NCBI GenBank assembly: GCA_023664385.1
Contig: JAMPFU010000001.1
Coordinates: 21,954-85,953, forward strand
Origin: Clostridium sp.
GTDB taxonomy: Bacteria; Bacillota; Clostridia; Lachnospirales; Lachnospiraceae
Length of the DNA: 64,000 bases
Direction of reading: 5' to 3'
A model generated the notes under the pieces. The model made no database searches, had not been told where the DNA came from, and was given only the letters and a program-made list of their open reading frames with translations. Below are positions 42,747-55,400 of this stretch, piece by piece. Made by a program: the position numbers and the translations under genes. Position 1 is the first letter of the stretch. Every line of letters starts with the position of its first letter.

Positions 42747-44264
42747 TTAATGTCTGAGGAGTGATTTTTTAACATAATCTACAAACTCAGTATTATTTTT
42801 CGTTCTCACAAACAGCTTGAGCACCTCCTCGGTCGTTTCCTCAGCCTTGGCACCCGACAAAGCCTTATGTATACCGTTTAAAGCCTCCTGTTCCTCCCTT
42901 GTGAGAAGCAGATCATCACGTCTTGTTCCTGATTTTGATATATCGATTGCAGGGAAAATACGTTTTTCTGAAAGCTTCCTGTCAAGCACAACCTCCATAT
43001 TACCGGTTCCCTTAAATTCCTCAAATACAACGTCATCCATTCGGCTTCCCGTCTCCACAAGTGCAGTTGCAAGTATTGTAAGGCTTCCGCCCTCCCTCAT
43101 ATTTCTCGCAGCACCAAAGAAACGCTTAGGCATATGAAGCGCAGCAGGATCAAGACCACCTGAAAGTGTCCTTCCACTTGGCGGAACCGTAAGATTATAT
43201 GCTCTTGCCAGCCTCGTAATGCTGTCAAGCAGGATAACAACATCCTTTTTATGCTCAACAAGCCTTTTCGCCCTCTCAATTACCATCTCCGAAACTCTCT
43301 TGTGATGCTCCGGAAGCTCATCAAAGGTAGAGTAAATAACCTCAACATTAGGACCCTCAATAGACTCCCTGATATCCGTTACCTCCTCAGGACGCTCATC
43401 TATCAAAAGAACAATCATATGCATATTTCTGTTATTTGTGCTTATACTTTTGGCGATAGCTTTGAGAAGCGTTGTTTTTCCTGCCTTTGGAGGGGAAACG
43501 ATCATACCTCTCTGCCCCTTGCCAATCGGACTTAGCAAATCAACAATACGGATTGCAACAGGTGCCCCTGCCGTATCAAGGCTAATCCTTTCATTCGGGA
43601 AAATAGGCGTAAGCTCCTCAAAGGAAACCCTCCTTGCCGCCTCCGACGGCTTAAATCCGTTTACATGCTGAATATAAAGCAGTGCACTGAACTTCTCCCC
43701 CTGGGTTTTCATTCTGATTGGACCGCCTATGATATCACCCTTTTTCAGACCAAATCTTCTTATCTGTACAGGTGAAACATATATGTCCTTATCTCCCGGA
43801 AGATAATTTGCGCTTCGGATAAATCCATATCCGTCCGACATAACCTCAAGGATTCCGTTTGCCTGCTCGCCGCTATCCAATTCTGCATTGTATTCCTGTC
43901 CATCATAGGTCATGATTTTTTCAGAGCGTGAAGCCTCAGCAGATGCTTCCGTTTTTGCCGTATCTGCCGTTCTGGTTTCCGGTTTCCTTGCGTCAGGCTT
44001 TCTGTCCTCCGGCTTTCGCTCCATAGGCTTTCGTTCCACAGGCTTTCGTTCTTCCGTTTTTCTGTCCACAGGTTTTCTTTCCTCAGTCTTTTTTTCCTCT
44101 GCTGTCGTCTCAGGTTTTTTAACCTCGACCCGCTTAGAGGTCATCTTTTCAACATTTTCCAAAAGCTGCATCAGCTCAATCTTTTTCAGTGTTGAAATGT
44201 TGCGTATTCCCATTTCCTTGGCATAATTTCTAAGCTCCGCCAAAGACATCTTTTTAAAATCCAT
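42747..44264 (-). CDS. rho: Transcription termination factor Rho
   Basis: 505 aa. N-terminal helical Rho_N ([20 protein letters not shown]), a disordered insert (about residues 50-115) made of repeats such as [19 protein letters not shown], then the cold-shock RNA-binding domain ([20 protein letters not shown]) and RecA-type motor with Walker [15 protein letters not shown]-loop [20 protein letters not shown] and [13 protein letters not shown]. The hexameric helicase ends untranslated transcripts. The Arg/Lys-rich insert is a feature of actinobacterial and clostridial Rho. Confidence 0.97.
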   Translation of the reverse strand: MDFKKMSLAELRNYAKEMGIRNISTLKKIELMQLLENVEKMTSKRVEVKKPETTAEEKKTEERKPVDRKTEERKPVERKPMERKPEDRKPDARKPETRTADTAKTEASAEASRSEKIMTYDGQEYNAELDSGEQANGILEVMSDGYGFIRSANYLPGDKDIYVSPVQIRRFGLKKGDIIGGPIRMKTQGEKFSALLYIQHVNGFKPSEAARRVSFEELTPIFPNERISLDTAGAPVAIRIVDLLSPIGKGQRGMIVSPPKAGKTTLLKAIAKSISTNNRNMHMIVLLIDERPEEVTDIRESIEGPNVEVIYSTFDELPEHHKRVSEMVIERAKRLVEHKKDVVILLDSITRLARAYNLTVPPSGRTLSGGLDPAALHMPKRFFGAARNMREGGSLTILATALVETGSRMDDVVFEEFKGTGNMEVVLDRKLSEKRIFPAIDISKSGTRRDDLLLTREEQEALNGIHKALSGAKAEETTEEVLKLFVRTKNNTEFVDYVKKSLLRH

Positions 44265-44528
44265 ACATTATTCCTTTCATTTATCTATATTTATTTTCTT
44301 CAAAAAGCTATGTCTGGGTAAATAAAATAATTGTCGAAACTTTTGACTAACAATTTGCTCATAGACATATGTATTTTAACACAAGAAATCAAAAACGTAA
44401 ACAAAAAAATAAATTTATTGATTTTTTTTGTCTCATATCGTATATTTTTATAACAGAGTTATAATTTCGGCTTTGATTTTAACATTAAATTTATTTTAAA
44501 CGAAACGGATTACGGAGGAAATACACTG

Positions 44529-45050
44529 ATGACAGACGGCTTACTGCTCTATAAGCTCATTATTTTATTTATGCTTGACCGAACTGACTATACAATGACA
44601 AACACCCTGATTTCCAATTTCATAATAGAAAAAAATTACACGACAGTGTTTAATTTACACGAAGCGCTTTCTGAGCTGATTGATAACGCATTTATTTCAA
44701 CTGATACCATACGGGACACCATACACTACAAAATAACCAATTCAGGGGAGGAAGCCCTCTCCCTGTTTGAAAACCGTCTTCCATACGCCATAAAGCAGGA
44801 CGTGCTTGAATATTTGGAAAACGAAAAAATAAACGTGAAAAACGAATCTGAAATATATGCTGATTATTTTTATAATGATGAAAACTGGTATACCGTAAGC
44901 TGCATCATAAAGGACAGAAAGGAAACGCTCGTAGATATAAAATTTGACGTTCCCACTAAGTCACAGGCTGAAACTATATGCAACAACTGGCGTTCTAAAA
45001 GCTCGTCCATATACGAATACCTGATCAATCAGCTATGGCTTCCTGAATAA
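44529..45050 (+). CDS. DUF4364 family protein
   Basis: 173 aa. LLLYKLIILFMLDRTDYTMT with following TTVFNLHEALSELIDNAFIS and HYKITNSGEEALSLFENRLP gives a winged-helix-like N-terminus typical of DUF4364, a clostridial family of probable regulators. ACGGAGGAAATACACTG precedes the ATG. Its last 26 bases overlap the convergent ysxC gene. Divergent from rho across a 264-bp AT-rich gap in which no other gene is seen. Confidence 0.85.
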   Translation: MTDGLLLYKLIILFMLDRTDYTMTNTLISNFIIEKNYTTVFNLHEALSELIDNAFISTDTIRDTIHYKITNSGEEALSLFENRLPYAIKQDVLEYLENEKINVKNESEIYADYFYNDENWYTVSCIIKDRKETLVDIKFDVPTKSQAETICNNWRSKSSSIYEYLINQLWLPE

Positions 45051-45612
45051 AGCCCCATATATCCTCTTTTCCTTGTTTTGATATTGCGGAAAAGGGGATT
45101 ATTTTTGTCCCGCTTTCCACTTGAAGCGTGTCCTTTATAAGCTTTACTTGCTTTGCCTGCTGGCTTCTTTTTATCTTATCAAGCTTTGTGCATATAATAA
45201 TCGGCTTGTAGCCACTTGCAATAATCCAATCATACATTGTCTTATCGTTTTCTCCCGGTGCATGCCTGATGTCCACAAGAAGAAATACTGCCCTAAGCTG
45301 CTTTGAGGAATGTAGGTATCTATCAATCATCTTTCCCCATTTATCCCTAATCTCCTTTGAAACCTTTGCATAGCCATATCCCGGTAAATCGACAAAATAT
45401 AATTCCTTATTGATATTATAGAAGTTAATCGTCTGCGTTTTCCCCGGTGAGGAGGAGGTTCTTGCCAAAGCCTTTCTGTTTAAAAGCCCGTTTATCAGGG
45501 ATGACTTTCCCACATTAGATTTTCCTGCAAAGGCTATCTCAGGTAAACTGTTATCAGGAAGCTTACTTGTAATTCCACATAGAGTTTCAAGTTCTGCGCT
45601 TTTTATAATCAT
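45025..45612 (-). CDS. ysxC: Ribosome biogenesis GTPase YsxC/EngB
   Basis: 195 aa. G1 AGKSNVGKSSLINGLL, G2 region SSPGKTQTINF, G3 DLPGYGYAK, G4 TKLDK, G5 FSAISKQG. Required for assembly of the large ribosomal subunit. It stands downstream of clpX; the lon gene that often lies between them in Bacillus and many Clostridia is absent here. Confidence 0.96.
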   Translation of the reverse strand: MIIKSAELETLCGITSKLPDNSLPEIAFAGKSNVGKSSLINGLLNRKALARTSSSPGKTQTINFYNINKELYFVDLPGYGYAKVSKEIRDKWGKMIDRYLHSSKQLRAVFLLVDIRHAPGENDKTMYDWIIASGYKPIIICTKLDKIKRSQQAKQVKLIKDTLQVESGTKIIPFSAISKQGKEDIWGFIQEAIAD

Positions 45613-45726
45613 AACTGTACTCCTATTTTCTAATAAAAATGGACTGCTACAATAAGGATTTCAGGCATATAATCGTTTACCCATGATAAGCCTTAAATCC
45701 TTAATGCAACAGCCACACTAATTCTT

Positions 45727-47019
45727 TTATGCGATACTGTCCTCGCTTCTCATAATATGCTTTCTGAGTGTTGTCTTTACCGTGCGCGGCTCCTCCTGAT
45801 ATGTTACAATCGGATCTGCCCCCTCCGTAACAACAGCCTCTGTAACGACACACTTGCTTACATATTCATCGGAAGGAATTTCGTACATCAAATCCATTAC
45901 AACCTTCTCGATAATTGCACGCAAGCCTCTTGCTCCTGTCTTACGGGCATTTGCTTCCTTGGCAATTGCACGAAGCGCTGCCTCCTCAAACTCAAGCTCA
46001 ACTCCGTCAATCTCAAAAAGCTTTTTGTACTGCTTACAGATTGCACTCTTAGGCTCTGATAAAATTCGGATAAGCGCATCCTCATCCAAAAGATCGAGCG
46101 TTACGGTAACAGGTACCCTTCCAACAAACTCAGGTATCAGTCCATATTTTATGAAATCCTGTGGGAGAACCTTCTGTAAAAGCTCTCCAATATTTTTCTC
46201 CCTGTCGGATATTACGTCTGCATTAAAGCCAATGGACTTTTTACCTATTCTGTTTTCAATTATTTTGTCCATTCCCTCAAATGCACCGCCACAGATAAAT
46301 AATATATTTGTCGTATCTATCTGTATAAACTCCTGCTGTGGATGCTTACGTCCACCCTGCGGTGGAACAGAGGCAACGGTACCCTCAATTATCTTTAAGA
46401 GTGCCTGCTGCACACCCTCTCCCGAAACATCTCTTGTGATGGAAACATTTTCTGACTTCTTTGTAATTTTATCAATCTCATCAATGTAAACGATTCCACA
46501 CTGTGCCCTGTCAATATCATAGTCTGCCGCCTGAATAAGCTTCAGTAAAATATTTTCAACATCCTCGCCTACATATCCTGCCTCCGTAAGCGTAGTTGCA
46601 TCTGCAATTGCAAACGGAACATTTAAAAGCTTGGCAAGTGTCTGTGCAAGATATGTTTTTCCTGAACCTGTAGGTCCAATCATGATGATGTTGCTTTTCT
46701 GTAATTCTACGTCAAAGTCCTTTTCTGCAAGTATTCTCTTGTAGTGATTATACACTGCAACTGACAAAACCTTTTTTGCACTTTCCTGACCTACAACATA
46801 GTCGTCAAGAAATTCTTTAATCTCCTTAGGCTTAAGAAGATTAATATCCGTGTCAATCACATCGCTGTCAAGCTCATCCTGTACAATTTCGGAGCATATG
46901 TCTATACACTCGTCACATATATACACATTTGGCCCTGCAATGAGCTTTCTTACCTGCTCCTGACTTTTATTACAAAATGAACATCTTAATTTTTTTCTAT
47001 CGTCGGTACGATTAGCCAT
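45727..47019 (-). CDS. clpX: ATP-dependent protease ATP-binding subunit ClpX
   Basis: 430 aa. N-terminal zinc-binding domain ([27 protein letters not shown]), Walker [16 protein letters not shown], Walker [12 protein letters not shown], pore loop GYVGEDVEN, and IGF-type ClpP-binding loop ([14 protein letters not shown] region). Unfolds substrates for ClpP, encoded 17 bp upstream. Confidence 0.97.
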   Translation of the reverse strand: MANRTDDRKKLRCSFCNKSQEQVRKLIAGPNVYICDECIDICSEIVQDELDSDVIDTDINLLKPKEIKEFLDDYVVGQESAKKVLSVAVYNHYKRILAEKDFDVELQKSNIIMIGPTGSGKTYLAQTLAKLLNVPFAIADATTLTEAGYVGEDVENILLKLIQAADYDIDRAQCGIVYIDEIDKITKKSENVSITRDVSGEGVQQALLKIIEGTVASVPPQGGRKHPQQEFIQIDTTNILFICGGAFEGMDKIIENRIGKKSIGFNADVISDREKNIGELLQKVLPQDFIKYGLIPEFVGRVPVTVTLDLLDEDALIRILSEPKSAICKQYKKLFEIDGVELEFEEAALRAIAKEANARKTGARGLRAIIEKVVMDLMYEIPSDEYVSKCVVTEAVVTEGADPIVTYQEEPRTVKTTLRKHIMRSEDSIA

Positions 47020-47036
47020 TTAGCTACACCTCTTAC

Positions 47037-47621
47037 TTATTCTCTATTTGTCATAACACGGTCAATCAGACCATACTCTAACGCTTCCTCTGCACTGAGG
47101 AAATTATCTCTCTCTGTATCACGCTCAATCACATCAAGCGGCTTTCCTGTTGCCTCGCTTAATATGGTATTGAGCTTTGTTCTTGTCCTTATAATGTGAT
47201 CCGCATGAATTTTAATATCCGTTGCCTGACCCTTTGTTCCGCCTAAAGGCTGGTGAATCATAATCTCGGAATTAGGAAGCGCCATTCTTTTTCCCTTTGC
47301 GCCTCCGGCAAGAAGAAATGCACCCATGCTGGCTGCCATTCCCACACATATTGTAGAAACGTCACACTTAATATAATTCATTGTGTCATAAATGCCCATG
47401 CCTGCACTTACAGAGCCGCCCGGACTATTTATGTAAAGGCTTATATCCTTTGTTGTGTCCTCAGCCTCAAGAAATAAAAGCTGCGCGATAACGAGGCTTG
47501 CCGTTGTATCGTTTACCTCATCACCTAAAAATATAATACGCTCCTTGAGCAGTCTTGAGTAAATGTCGTAAGAACGCTCACCCTTGCTTGTCTGCTCAAC
47601 GACCATAGGTACTAATGCCAT
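47037..47621 (-). CDS. clpP: ATP-dependent Clp protease proteolytic subunit
   Basis: 194 aa. Serine peptidase with active Ser in [14 protein letters not shown], His in [19 protein letters not shown], and Asp in the [21 protein letters not shown] region. Assembles as a 14-mer chamber with ClpX. Two bases after the tig stop codon region, so coupled. Confidence 0.97.
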   Translation of the reverse strand: MALVPMVVEQTSKGERSYDIYSRLLKERIIFLGDEVNDTTASLVIAQLLFLEAEDTTKDISLYINSPGGSVSAGMGIYDTMNYIKCDVSTICVGMAASMGAFLLAGGAKGKRMALPNSEIMIHQPLGGTKGQATDIKIHADHIIRTRTKLNTILSEATGKPLDVIERDTERDNFLSAEEALEYGLIDRVMTNRE

Positions 47622-47623
47622 AT

Positions 47624-48910
47624 CTATACCTCCTTACAGTTATCTGATAAAAGCGCAAGCGCTTTTTTTACAGCAATATCCTTTTTGATAGACTCCTTTT
47701 CATTATCGCCAACGATCTCCTTCAGCTTATCAATTTCCATCTGATAAGCCTCAGCCATAGTTTTTAACTCCTCGTCATACTCCTCATCTGTTGCAGTAAT
47801 ATTCTCAGCATCAACCACTGCCTCCAGTATCAGTCCGTTCTTTATTCTCTTAACGGCATCAGGCTTAATCTGCTCAAGCATCTGCTCCTTCGTCGTTCCC
47901 ATAAGAGCAAGATACTGATCCATATTAATGCCCTGATACATAAGGTTCTGTCCAAACTCCTCAAACATCTGCTCCTGATTGTAGGCAATCATAGGCTCAG
48001 GAATCTCCATCTCAGTAGCCTCGGCAATCTTTGCAAGCACTGCCTCCTGCTTCTTGTTTTTAACCTCTCTCTCCTTCTTAATCTCAAGGATTTTTCTAAC
48101 GTCAGTTTTATATTCCTCAAATGTATCAAAGGAAGAAACCTCCTCAGCGAACTCATCATCAAGCTCAGGCAGCTCAATGGCATTGATGCCAAGAAGCTCA
48201 ACCTTAAACACAGCAGGCTTTCCCGCAAGCTCAGGTGCATGATATTCCTCTGGAAATGTTACATTTACATCGAATTTATCTCCGATATTTTTTCCGACAA
48301 TCTGATCCTCAAATGTATCAATAAATGAATGTGAGCCAAGTGTCAGCTTATGGTTTTCACCCTTTCCGCCCTCAAAAGCAACGTCATCCATAAATCCTTC
48401 ATAATTGATGGTAACCTCATCGTCCAATGCGGCAGGTCTGTCCTCAATCGGAATGGATCTTGAGTTTTCCTTCTGTGTCTTTAAGATTTCAGCCATAACC
48501 TCATCGTCCGTAACTTCACTGTCTATCTTTTCAATTTCAATTCCCTTATATTCACCGATTTTTATCTCAGGCTTTGTAGCAACCATAGCCGTAAAAATAA
48601 AATCCTTGCCCTTCTCAATCTGCTCCACGTCAATTTCAGGTCTTGATACAATCTCCTCCTCACAGTCAGCAACCTCTTTTGGATAATACTCATTAATAAG
48701 CTTGTTTGCCGCATCCTCATAAAAAATGGATGGTCCGTACATTTTTTCTATATATGCCTGTGGAACCTTTCCTTTTCTAAATCCAGGAACCGAGAACTTA
48801 TTTTTATTTTTGTTATATGCCTCAGTAATTGCCTTTGTAAATTCGGAAGCAGGCACTGTTATCGTAAGCTTCGCCATGCTGCCTTCTAACTTTTCAACTG
48901 ATAGACTCAT
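47624..48910 (-). CDS. tig: Trigger factor
   Basis: 428 aa ribosome-associated chaperone and prolyl isomerase. Ribosome-binding loop [13 protein letters not shown] (about residues 37-49), FKBP domain ([14 protein letters not shown]...), long C-terminal helical arms. AAGGAGG precedes the ATG. First gene of the tig-clpP-clpX-ysxC block. Confidence 0.96.
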   Translation of the reverse strand: MSLSVEKLEGSMAKLTITVPASEFTKAITEAYNKNKNKFSVPGFRKGKVPQAYIEKMYGPSIFYEDAANKLINEYYPKEVADCEEEIVSRPEIDVEQIEKGKDFIFTAMVATKPEIKIGEYKGIEIEKIDSEVTDDEVMAEILKTQKENSRSIPIEDRPAALDDEVTINYEGFMDDVAFEGGKGENHKLTLGSHSFIDTFEDQIVGKNIGDKFDVNVTFPEEYHAPELAGKPAVFKVELLGINAIELPELDDEFAEEVSSFDTFEEYKTDVRKILEIKKEREVKNKKQEAVLAKIAEATEMEIPEPMIAYNQEQMFEEFGQNLMYQGINMDQYLALMGTTKEQMLEQIKPDAVKRIKNGLILEAVVDAENITATDEEYDEELKTMAEAYQMEIDKLKEIVGDNEKESIKKDIAVKKALALLSDNCKEV

Positions 48911-49015
48911 TTTTTGTTTTTTCCTCCTTGTAACTTACTCACATATATTATGAGCACTATTCGTTTGATTATATCATAAACATCTTTTTTCGTCTAGCTT
49001 AATTTCAATAAAACA

Positions 49016-49073
49016 GGCTTGTTTATATATATGTGATTTTCACGTGGAATATCACTGAAAATATAAACAAGCC
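49016..49073. terminator. Terminator between the SASP and tig genes
   Basis: A 13-bp stem GGCTTGTTTATAT/ATATAAACAAGCC (49016-49028, 49061-49073) with inner pairing GTGAT/ATCAC, T-rich on both sides. Ends the SASP transcript. Confidence 0.88.
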
Positions 49074-49122
49074 CTTTCCTATTTTTAAATATGCAAGATT
49101 ATAAAATAATTCTTACTTAGAA

Positions 49123-49323
49123 TTACTTACCAGACATCTGCTCTTCCTGTCTCTTGATCATCTGTCTAACCATCTCGCCGCCGATTGAACCTGACTCACG
49201 TGAAGTTAAGTCTCCGTTGTAACCCTGCTTAAGATTAACACCAAGCTCGTTAGCAACCTCCATCTTAAATCTGTTCATAGCATCCTTAGCTTCTGGTACG
49301 CTAGTTTTGTTTGAATTACTCAT
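49123..49323 (-). CDS. Alpha/beta-type small acid-soluble spore protein
   Basis: 66 aa. EAKDAMNRFKMEVANELGV contains the GPR protease cleavage region and the first DNA-binding helix; GYNGDLTSRESGSIGGEMVRQMI is the second conserved block. Coats spore DNA and is degraded at germination. TAGAGGAGGTAAAATATT precedes the ATG. Confirms a sporulating host. Confidence 0.95.
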   Translation of the reverse strand: MSNSNKTSVPEAKDAMNRFKMEVANELGVNLKQGYNGDLTSRESGSIGGEMVRQMIKRQEEQMSGK

Positions 49324-49405
49324 AATATTTTACCTCCTCTACTATTATAAGACATTTCTGTCTTAATCATATTATCTGAAGAATTTAAAATATTATGAAT
49401 GGTAA

Positions 49406-52400
49406 TTAATGCTTCTTTTGTTTTTTAATAACAACAATCATTCCCGAAACGGAAAGCAGCATTACAAATGCCAAAACAGCTATCGGAGCCTCATCGCCTG
49501 TATTCGGTGACTGCGCAGAGCCAAGGTATGAATACTGCGGCTTAGGATTGTTTGTAATAAGCGGCGGTGTAGGTTCAGGATTATTCGGATTGTCTCCGCC
49601 TCCAGGATTGTCACTAGGATTATCAGGTCCAGGATTGCTTCCACCACCCACACTATTTGCAGTAAACCATGCTGAGATGATTGTATCCTTCGTAATCTTG
49701 GAATAATCCGTATCCCAGCCTGAGAAGGTATATGTATACTTATCTGTTGCGGTCTTTCTCGGTGTCGTAACAGGAGGCGTTGCACTGCCGCCATCCGTAA
49801 CAGTTTCAACCTTCATTGTATTGCCATCTCCATCCTTCCATGTTACCGTGTAGGATTTCGGTGCTGCGTCTACCATGTAAAGCGCATAGATGGAGAACCT
49901 GCTTGTTGTTATCGCTATATAATCCTCCGCAAGAACAGCATCATCATCTGACCAGTTAATAAACTGGGCATTATTTCCTGTTCCATGCATAGATGCAACT
50001 CCAATCTTCTGCTTGGAAAGGTCGCCTAACGGAAATGCAACTGTAATCGGCTTTACAAGTCTTGTAACATCCTGTGTATACATAACCTTGCCATCAGCAT
50101 CCTTTACCGTCTTGACAACATTAAGCTCTATATATCTGACAATCACATTATTCTTTCCTATATTATTTGCAAATACGCCTTGTGTCGTATCGCTTACACT
50201 TGCTACGTCAAGGTAACCTGCATACAAGGTTACGTCAATGGAAGCACCCTCCTCATCATATGCCTTCCAGTCCTCCTGGGAAATAACCGCCGTGTAACTT
50301 TTGTCAAATACCTGATCAAGCCCATCTGCCGCAACCCTTACAGCACCGTCCTTTAATACCATATGGGTGGAAAGATTGCTTAATATAAAGTTTACGCCAT
50401 TATTTGTAATATAGTCAGTCGGATATACAACGGCACCATTTTCCACAATAACAGCTTTCGTTTGTGTATGCGTTCCGTCTGTTGCGGCAATCCGATACGT
50501 TCCATCTGATATGTTTGTGAAATTGTAGTCGCCGCCTCCGACATCCAATTTCTTGCCTGCGATATAAGTATTACCATCAAACAGTGATACATATATAGGC
50601 TCATCAGCAGAAATTCCATATGCATATTTTACGTTTCCGTAAACAGCAGTTGTCGACTTGCCATCCCCTGTCCGAAAGCTTCCCTCTACCGTCTTTGTTT
50701 CCTTTGAGGTCTTTGTAACGGCATAAACCCTGTACTCATAAACCGTATCAGGCAAAAGATCCGTAAACTCATAATCAAGGCTTGCACCATAGGTCTGTGT
50801 ACGCTTATTTGCAGGAGCAGTTTCATAATTTGTCGTTCCTGCCTTTCTATATGCAATGTAATAATTGGAAAGACCATACGTGCCCACATAAATTTTTGCG
50901 TCTATTTTTGCGCCTGTGGACGTAATATCCGTAATCGGACTTACGCTCATTGCAAGAGGCACAAATTCAAGCGTAGCAACATTGCCTGCCATATCCTCAA
51001 CAGTAAGCTCATACGGACCATTACCTGCCGCAAGGAAGCTTCCTGCGATTGTACCCTCATTCTCACTTACAATTAAGGTATTGCCGTTCAGCTTTACAGA
51101 ATTAATATTAATTCCACTTACCCTATCATATGCGACAAAGTTTATTGTCACTCTGCCCTCAGCGTCAACCAGGGACTCTTTCATTTCTATCACAGGCTTG
51201 CTTAAATCTACCTTTATATTTGCTGTTGCATGGCTGCTCGGTTTGCTTGTATCACTTACAGCCCATGCATCAATTACAATATTACCCTCCTCAGCTAAAT
51301 TGAAATCCTTTTGTGCCTGAGAAAATACGTCCGTATCTTTCTTTTCGCCGTTTACGATTGTATAGTGTGTTCTTACAGGTATCTTATCCTGCTCAGTAAT
51401 TGTTGTTGACCTGATTGTAATTGCAGGCGCCGTCTCAACATACCAGCCATTTTTACCCTCAGTTCCGTTTACCTCAATCGTAGGCGCAATCGGCGCTTCA
51501 TCAGAAATTCCACTGAAGCTGATCGTCTTTTCAGCACTATTTCCCGCCTTATCATATGCAACAATCTTATAGTTACCATTGTCTAAAATCTGATAGTTGC
51601 GGTACATGAAATATCCTTCATCTTCCTTCGGATAGAGCGTCTGGGTCAGCCTTTCATAAGTTCCGCCAACCTCCTTAAAGAGCTCAACCCTCGAAATCTG
51701 ACTTTCACCTTCGCCCTCGATTACATTAAACTCTAAAAGCTTACCTACCTTCAGGCTGTTAGGATCGTCCTTTGTTATATTCTCAATAACAGGCGGCTTA
51801 CAGTCAAGCTTAAAAGGTCCTGCCGTATTCAACTCTGCCACATTTCCTGCATTATCATACAGAAGTCCCGTCGCAGAATATGTGCCGATCGGAAGCTCAG
51901 GATCCTGATATGTAAGCTTAAAATCCTTTGAAATTACCTTGCCATATGCAGTAGCATATTTAAAATCATTCGGACTATCATCCACTATGGTTTTTGTTGT
52001 ACCATCAGGCAGTGTAACGGTCCACTCTATTTTATTCAGTCCACTATCATTACCAGTCAGGCTTTCGTCGGTTGCGCTTGCAACGAAGGTTACTCCATTG
52101 TACCAGTTATCCTGGTCCACAATGGCATAGCCGTCTACAGTTGTAGCCGTAACTGTTGCCTTTGGCGGTATATTTTCAACCATCCATTCATAATAATTTT
52201 GCGGCGTATTTTTACCGTCATAGTCTTCCGCTATGGCAGTTACGACTTTTTTGCCATCCACCTCCGTTGTTTCAATCTTAAGCTTAATCGGATCGGAATC
52301 ATTGCCCGTAGTGTCCGTCGCATATACAATAAGCTGTCCACCATCGCTTGTTCCAATCGAAATTGTTGCGTCTGCATACCATACATTATTATATGTGTCA

Positions 52401-55400
52401 TGAATAGGATTTACAAAATCAGTAATTCTATCCTTATCAATCTCATAAAATCCATTTTCGTCAACATAGCGGTAATGAAGCTCCGCAGGGGCGCTGCCCT
52501 CCGACGAGTACTTAATGGTAATTGTCATATTCGGGACCTCGGCGCCGCCAATTTGCTGCGAATGGTAGTAGGAACCAAAATTAAACGCATTAAAATACGG
52601 AAGGTCAGGCGACACAGTATGCGTCACATACTCTGGTCCTGTGGTGTCAATGCTAAGCTTAACATTTTCTATTGTTGTCACGGCTCCCGACTCCGAATTA
52701 AGCATCTGGAAACGGAACGTCTTATCTATGTAATTAATATCCTTTCCCGTAAAATCAATGGTAGGCTTAAATAAACGCTTTACCGTGTTCTCATCAAGGT
52801 CAAACACATCATCTTCGCCGTCCTCCAAAAGCCTTATCAGGTCATACCCACCACCTGCAGTTATAATAAGTCCCGGATAAACACCATTTGGAGCAGGCTC
52901 CCTATCAAATTTATAGTTTACGTCCTTTTGGGCTATATCTCTATTAACCGTAAAGCTGCTTTCTACGCCTTTGCTGTCAACTGCATAATTAGATGGATTG
53001 GAAAAATCTGCCTTTATCGTGTACACCTGCGGCATGGACAAATATCCCTTGTATTTTTCCCAACTGGTTACCCAATCCGTAAATCCAAGGTACTCTCTTG
53101 CAAACGCCTCATCACTTACACGATTATTATAAGCGGTCTTATCAGCTTCTATGAGGGTTGAAGTATCAATATTTAATTTGAATTTTGGTCTATCCTCACC
53201 AAATAAAATCGGATCTTTGCTATCCGTTTCCTTCTCCACTGTCACCGTAATCGCTCTTGGCGTAATCTTACCTATATTCAGCGTGCAGCTTCCACCCGGC
53301 TTAATTTCTGCCCCTGTTGCTTTATCACGAAGGACATAATACTCAAGCAGGCCAGAGTCTTTTGGTTCAAGATTAATATTGCTTATTGTAAGTGGTTTCT
53401 TCTCTCCTGCATTCGCATTATCAAAATACGCTTCTTCGTTAAAGGTAATATAAAGAACCTCGCCATCATGATCAATCGCTTCCAGCACCTTGCCTTCAGG
53501 CTTAAGCTTAATCGTATTTATGCCATTGTACTGCTTTGTAGGTGGTTTTTCGCCCTCAGCATCAAATATGGAGTCTTCATCTATAAATATTTCCTTTTTT
53601 TCAAACTTAAATATAACTGTACAGTATGTTACCTCAGCAGCACCATGTTCATTTATGGAATTGTTATCTGTTATTTTAAGCTCTATCTTCGGTTCGCCGG
53701 TTGCCGTAACCTTGTGTGGCAATGTTAATGGATACCCTATCATAAAGCCATAAATTTTAGTTTCATCCCCACTAACTATATAGTTACGTATCTCTATGCC
53801 ATATGGTTGTATATTTCCCGATAAAACTTCGCAGGTAAAGTTAGCGCTTAGACCCGGATTGTTATCAGTCGCATATGCAGGATAAAAGTCACCTATGATT
53901 TCCTGTCCATACTGCGCTGTTATGACTAAATTACCAGCTTCGTCATATGATACAGCACTACCTCCTCCTGCAACTTTAATATTAGATACAAGCTTGACTT
54001 TTTTATACGTCCATATTGCTTCAAGGCTATTGCCCATAACATTTATTTCATCAGTGACATTAGCTGAACGTGTACAAAGCAAGCTTACAGATACCGTTTC
54101 ACCAGGATCATATATCTCCTTAGTGACAGTATCTCTCCAACCGGTAAGTTCATATCCGTCATTTTTTACCCATGCTTTCATTTCTTCCTGGGAAGGAAGT
54201 GTAATTGTATCGGTATATTTAAGATTTTCCCTTTTTTCTACCTTTTCTTTTCCATCTAAAAGCTCCATAAAGCTAAATCCATCAGGCTGTGCATCAAGCG
54301 CAATCGTTATATTATCAACAGGTTCAAATGCAGCACTAACATACACAGCGTTACTGCTGCCATCAGGATTTATCTGATTGGCCCCGGTTCCTTTTGTAAT
54401 TGTATAGGCGCCGTCTGCAACCGGAGTCGTCCCACTGAGCAGTCCCACATATTTATATCCCCATTTTCCAATTTTACCTGCTGCCCAATCCTTGTTTGGA
54501 ACAATAAATTGGATTTTATCATCTATGACATCTAAGGAATTATATGTTACGTGATTTTCTTCTTCACCACTTAAGCCATTCGTTATAATAACATCATATT
54601 TTGTTCTTTTTGCTTTAACGTAAAGCGACAGTCCTCCCTGTCGTAAATGACTGTCAGTAGTTAGAATTTTGTCTTGAGTCACTGGCTCAGTAAATTTTGT
54701 ATCAAAATATAAATCTGAAATTTCCAACCCATCTGTACTATCTATGTCATATATTTGCTTGGCAATATATCCCTTCGTAACTGTTGCTCTAACGTCAGCA
54801 ATATCATAGTAGTTTCCATCATCAGATTTTGTAAGTGGTATGCCACTCTCATAAGGAATTGAATACACAAGGCTATTACCATCTGTTGTGCCATTTGAGT
54901 ACACTCTGAATACAGCAAGGGACATTTTAGGAAATTCATATGTATCATTTGCACTATACAAATCATATTCCTGACTTATAATCTCACCGTTTTCACCATA
55001 CTGACTGTCAATGAGGTTTGTATTTATGCTATCGTCTTTTTCTTCATATATATCAAGATTTTCAAAATCTCCCTCGCCTGTCTGCGAGCCATCCGAACCA
55101 ATATTGCCATCCCCTGCATCTCCACCATTTGCATTATCCACATTCACGGCGTCCGTACCTGAAGCAGTATTAGACGCACCCGCAGAAGATGATGTATCCG
55201 CAGACGAAGTCAGAAAAAGCGATTGCGTTATGAGCATAACCATAACCATGGCTGATGCAACAAGCTTCTTTCCATTACCCTTTCCCCAATATATTGCATG
55301 AGAAATAGCGCTGATAACCGCAACCAGCGCAAGTGTAGGATACACAAGTATTCTATGTTTCTTGCCGACCTCCAATAATTTTCTTATAAGTTTGTCTTTC

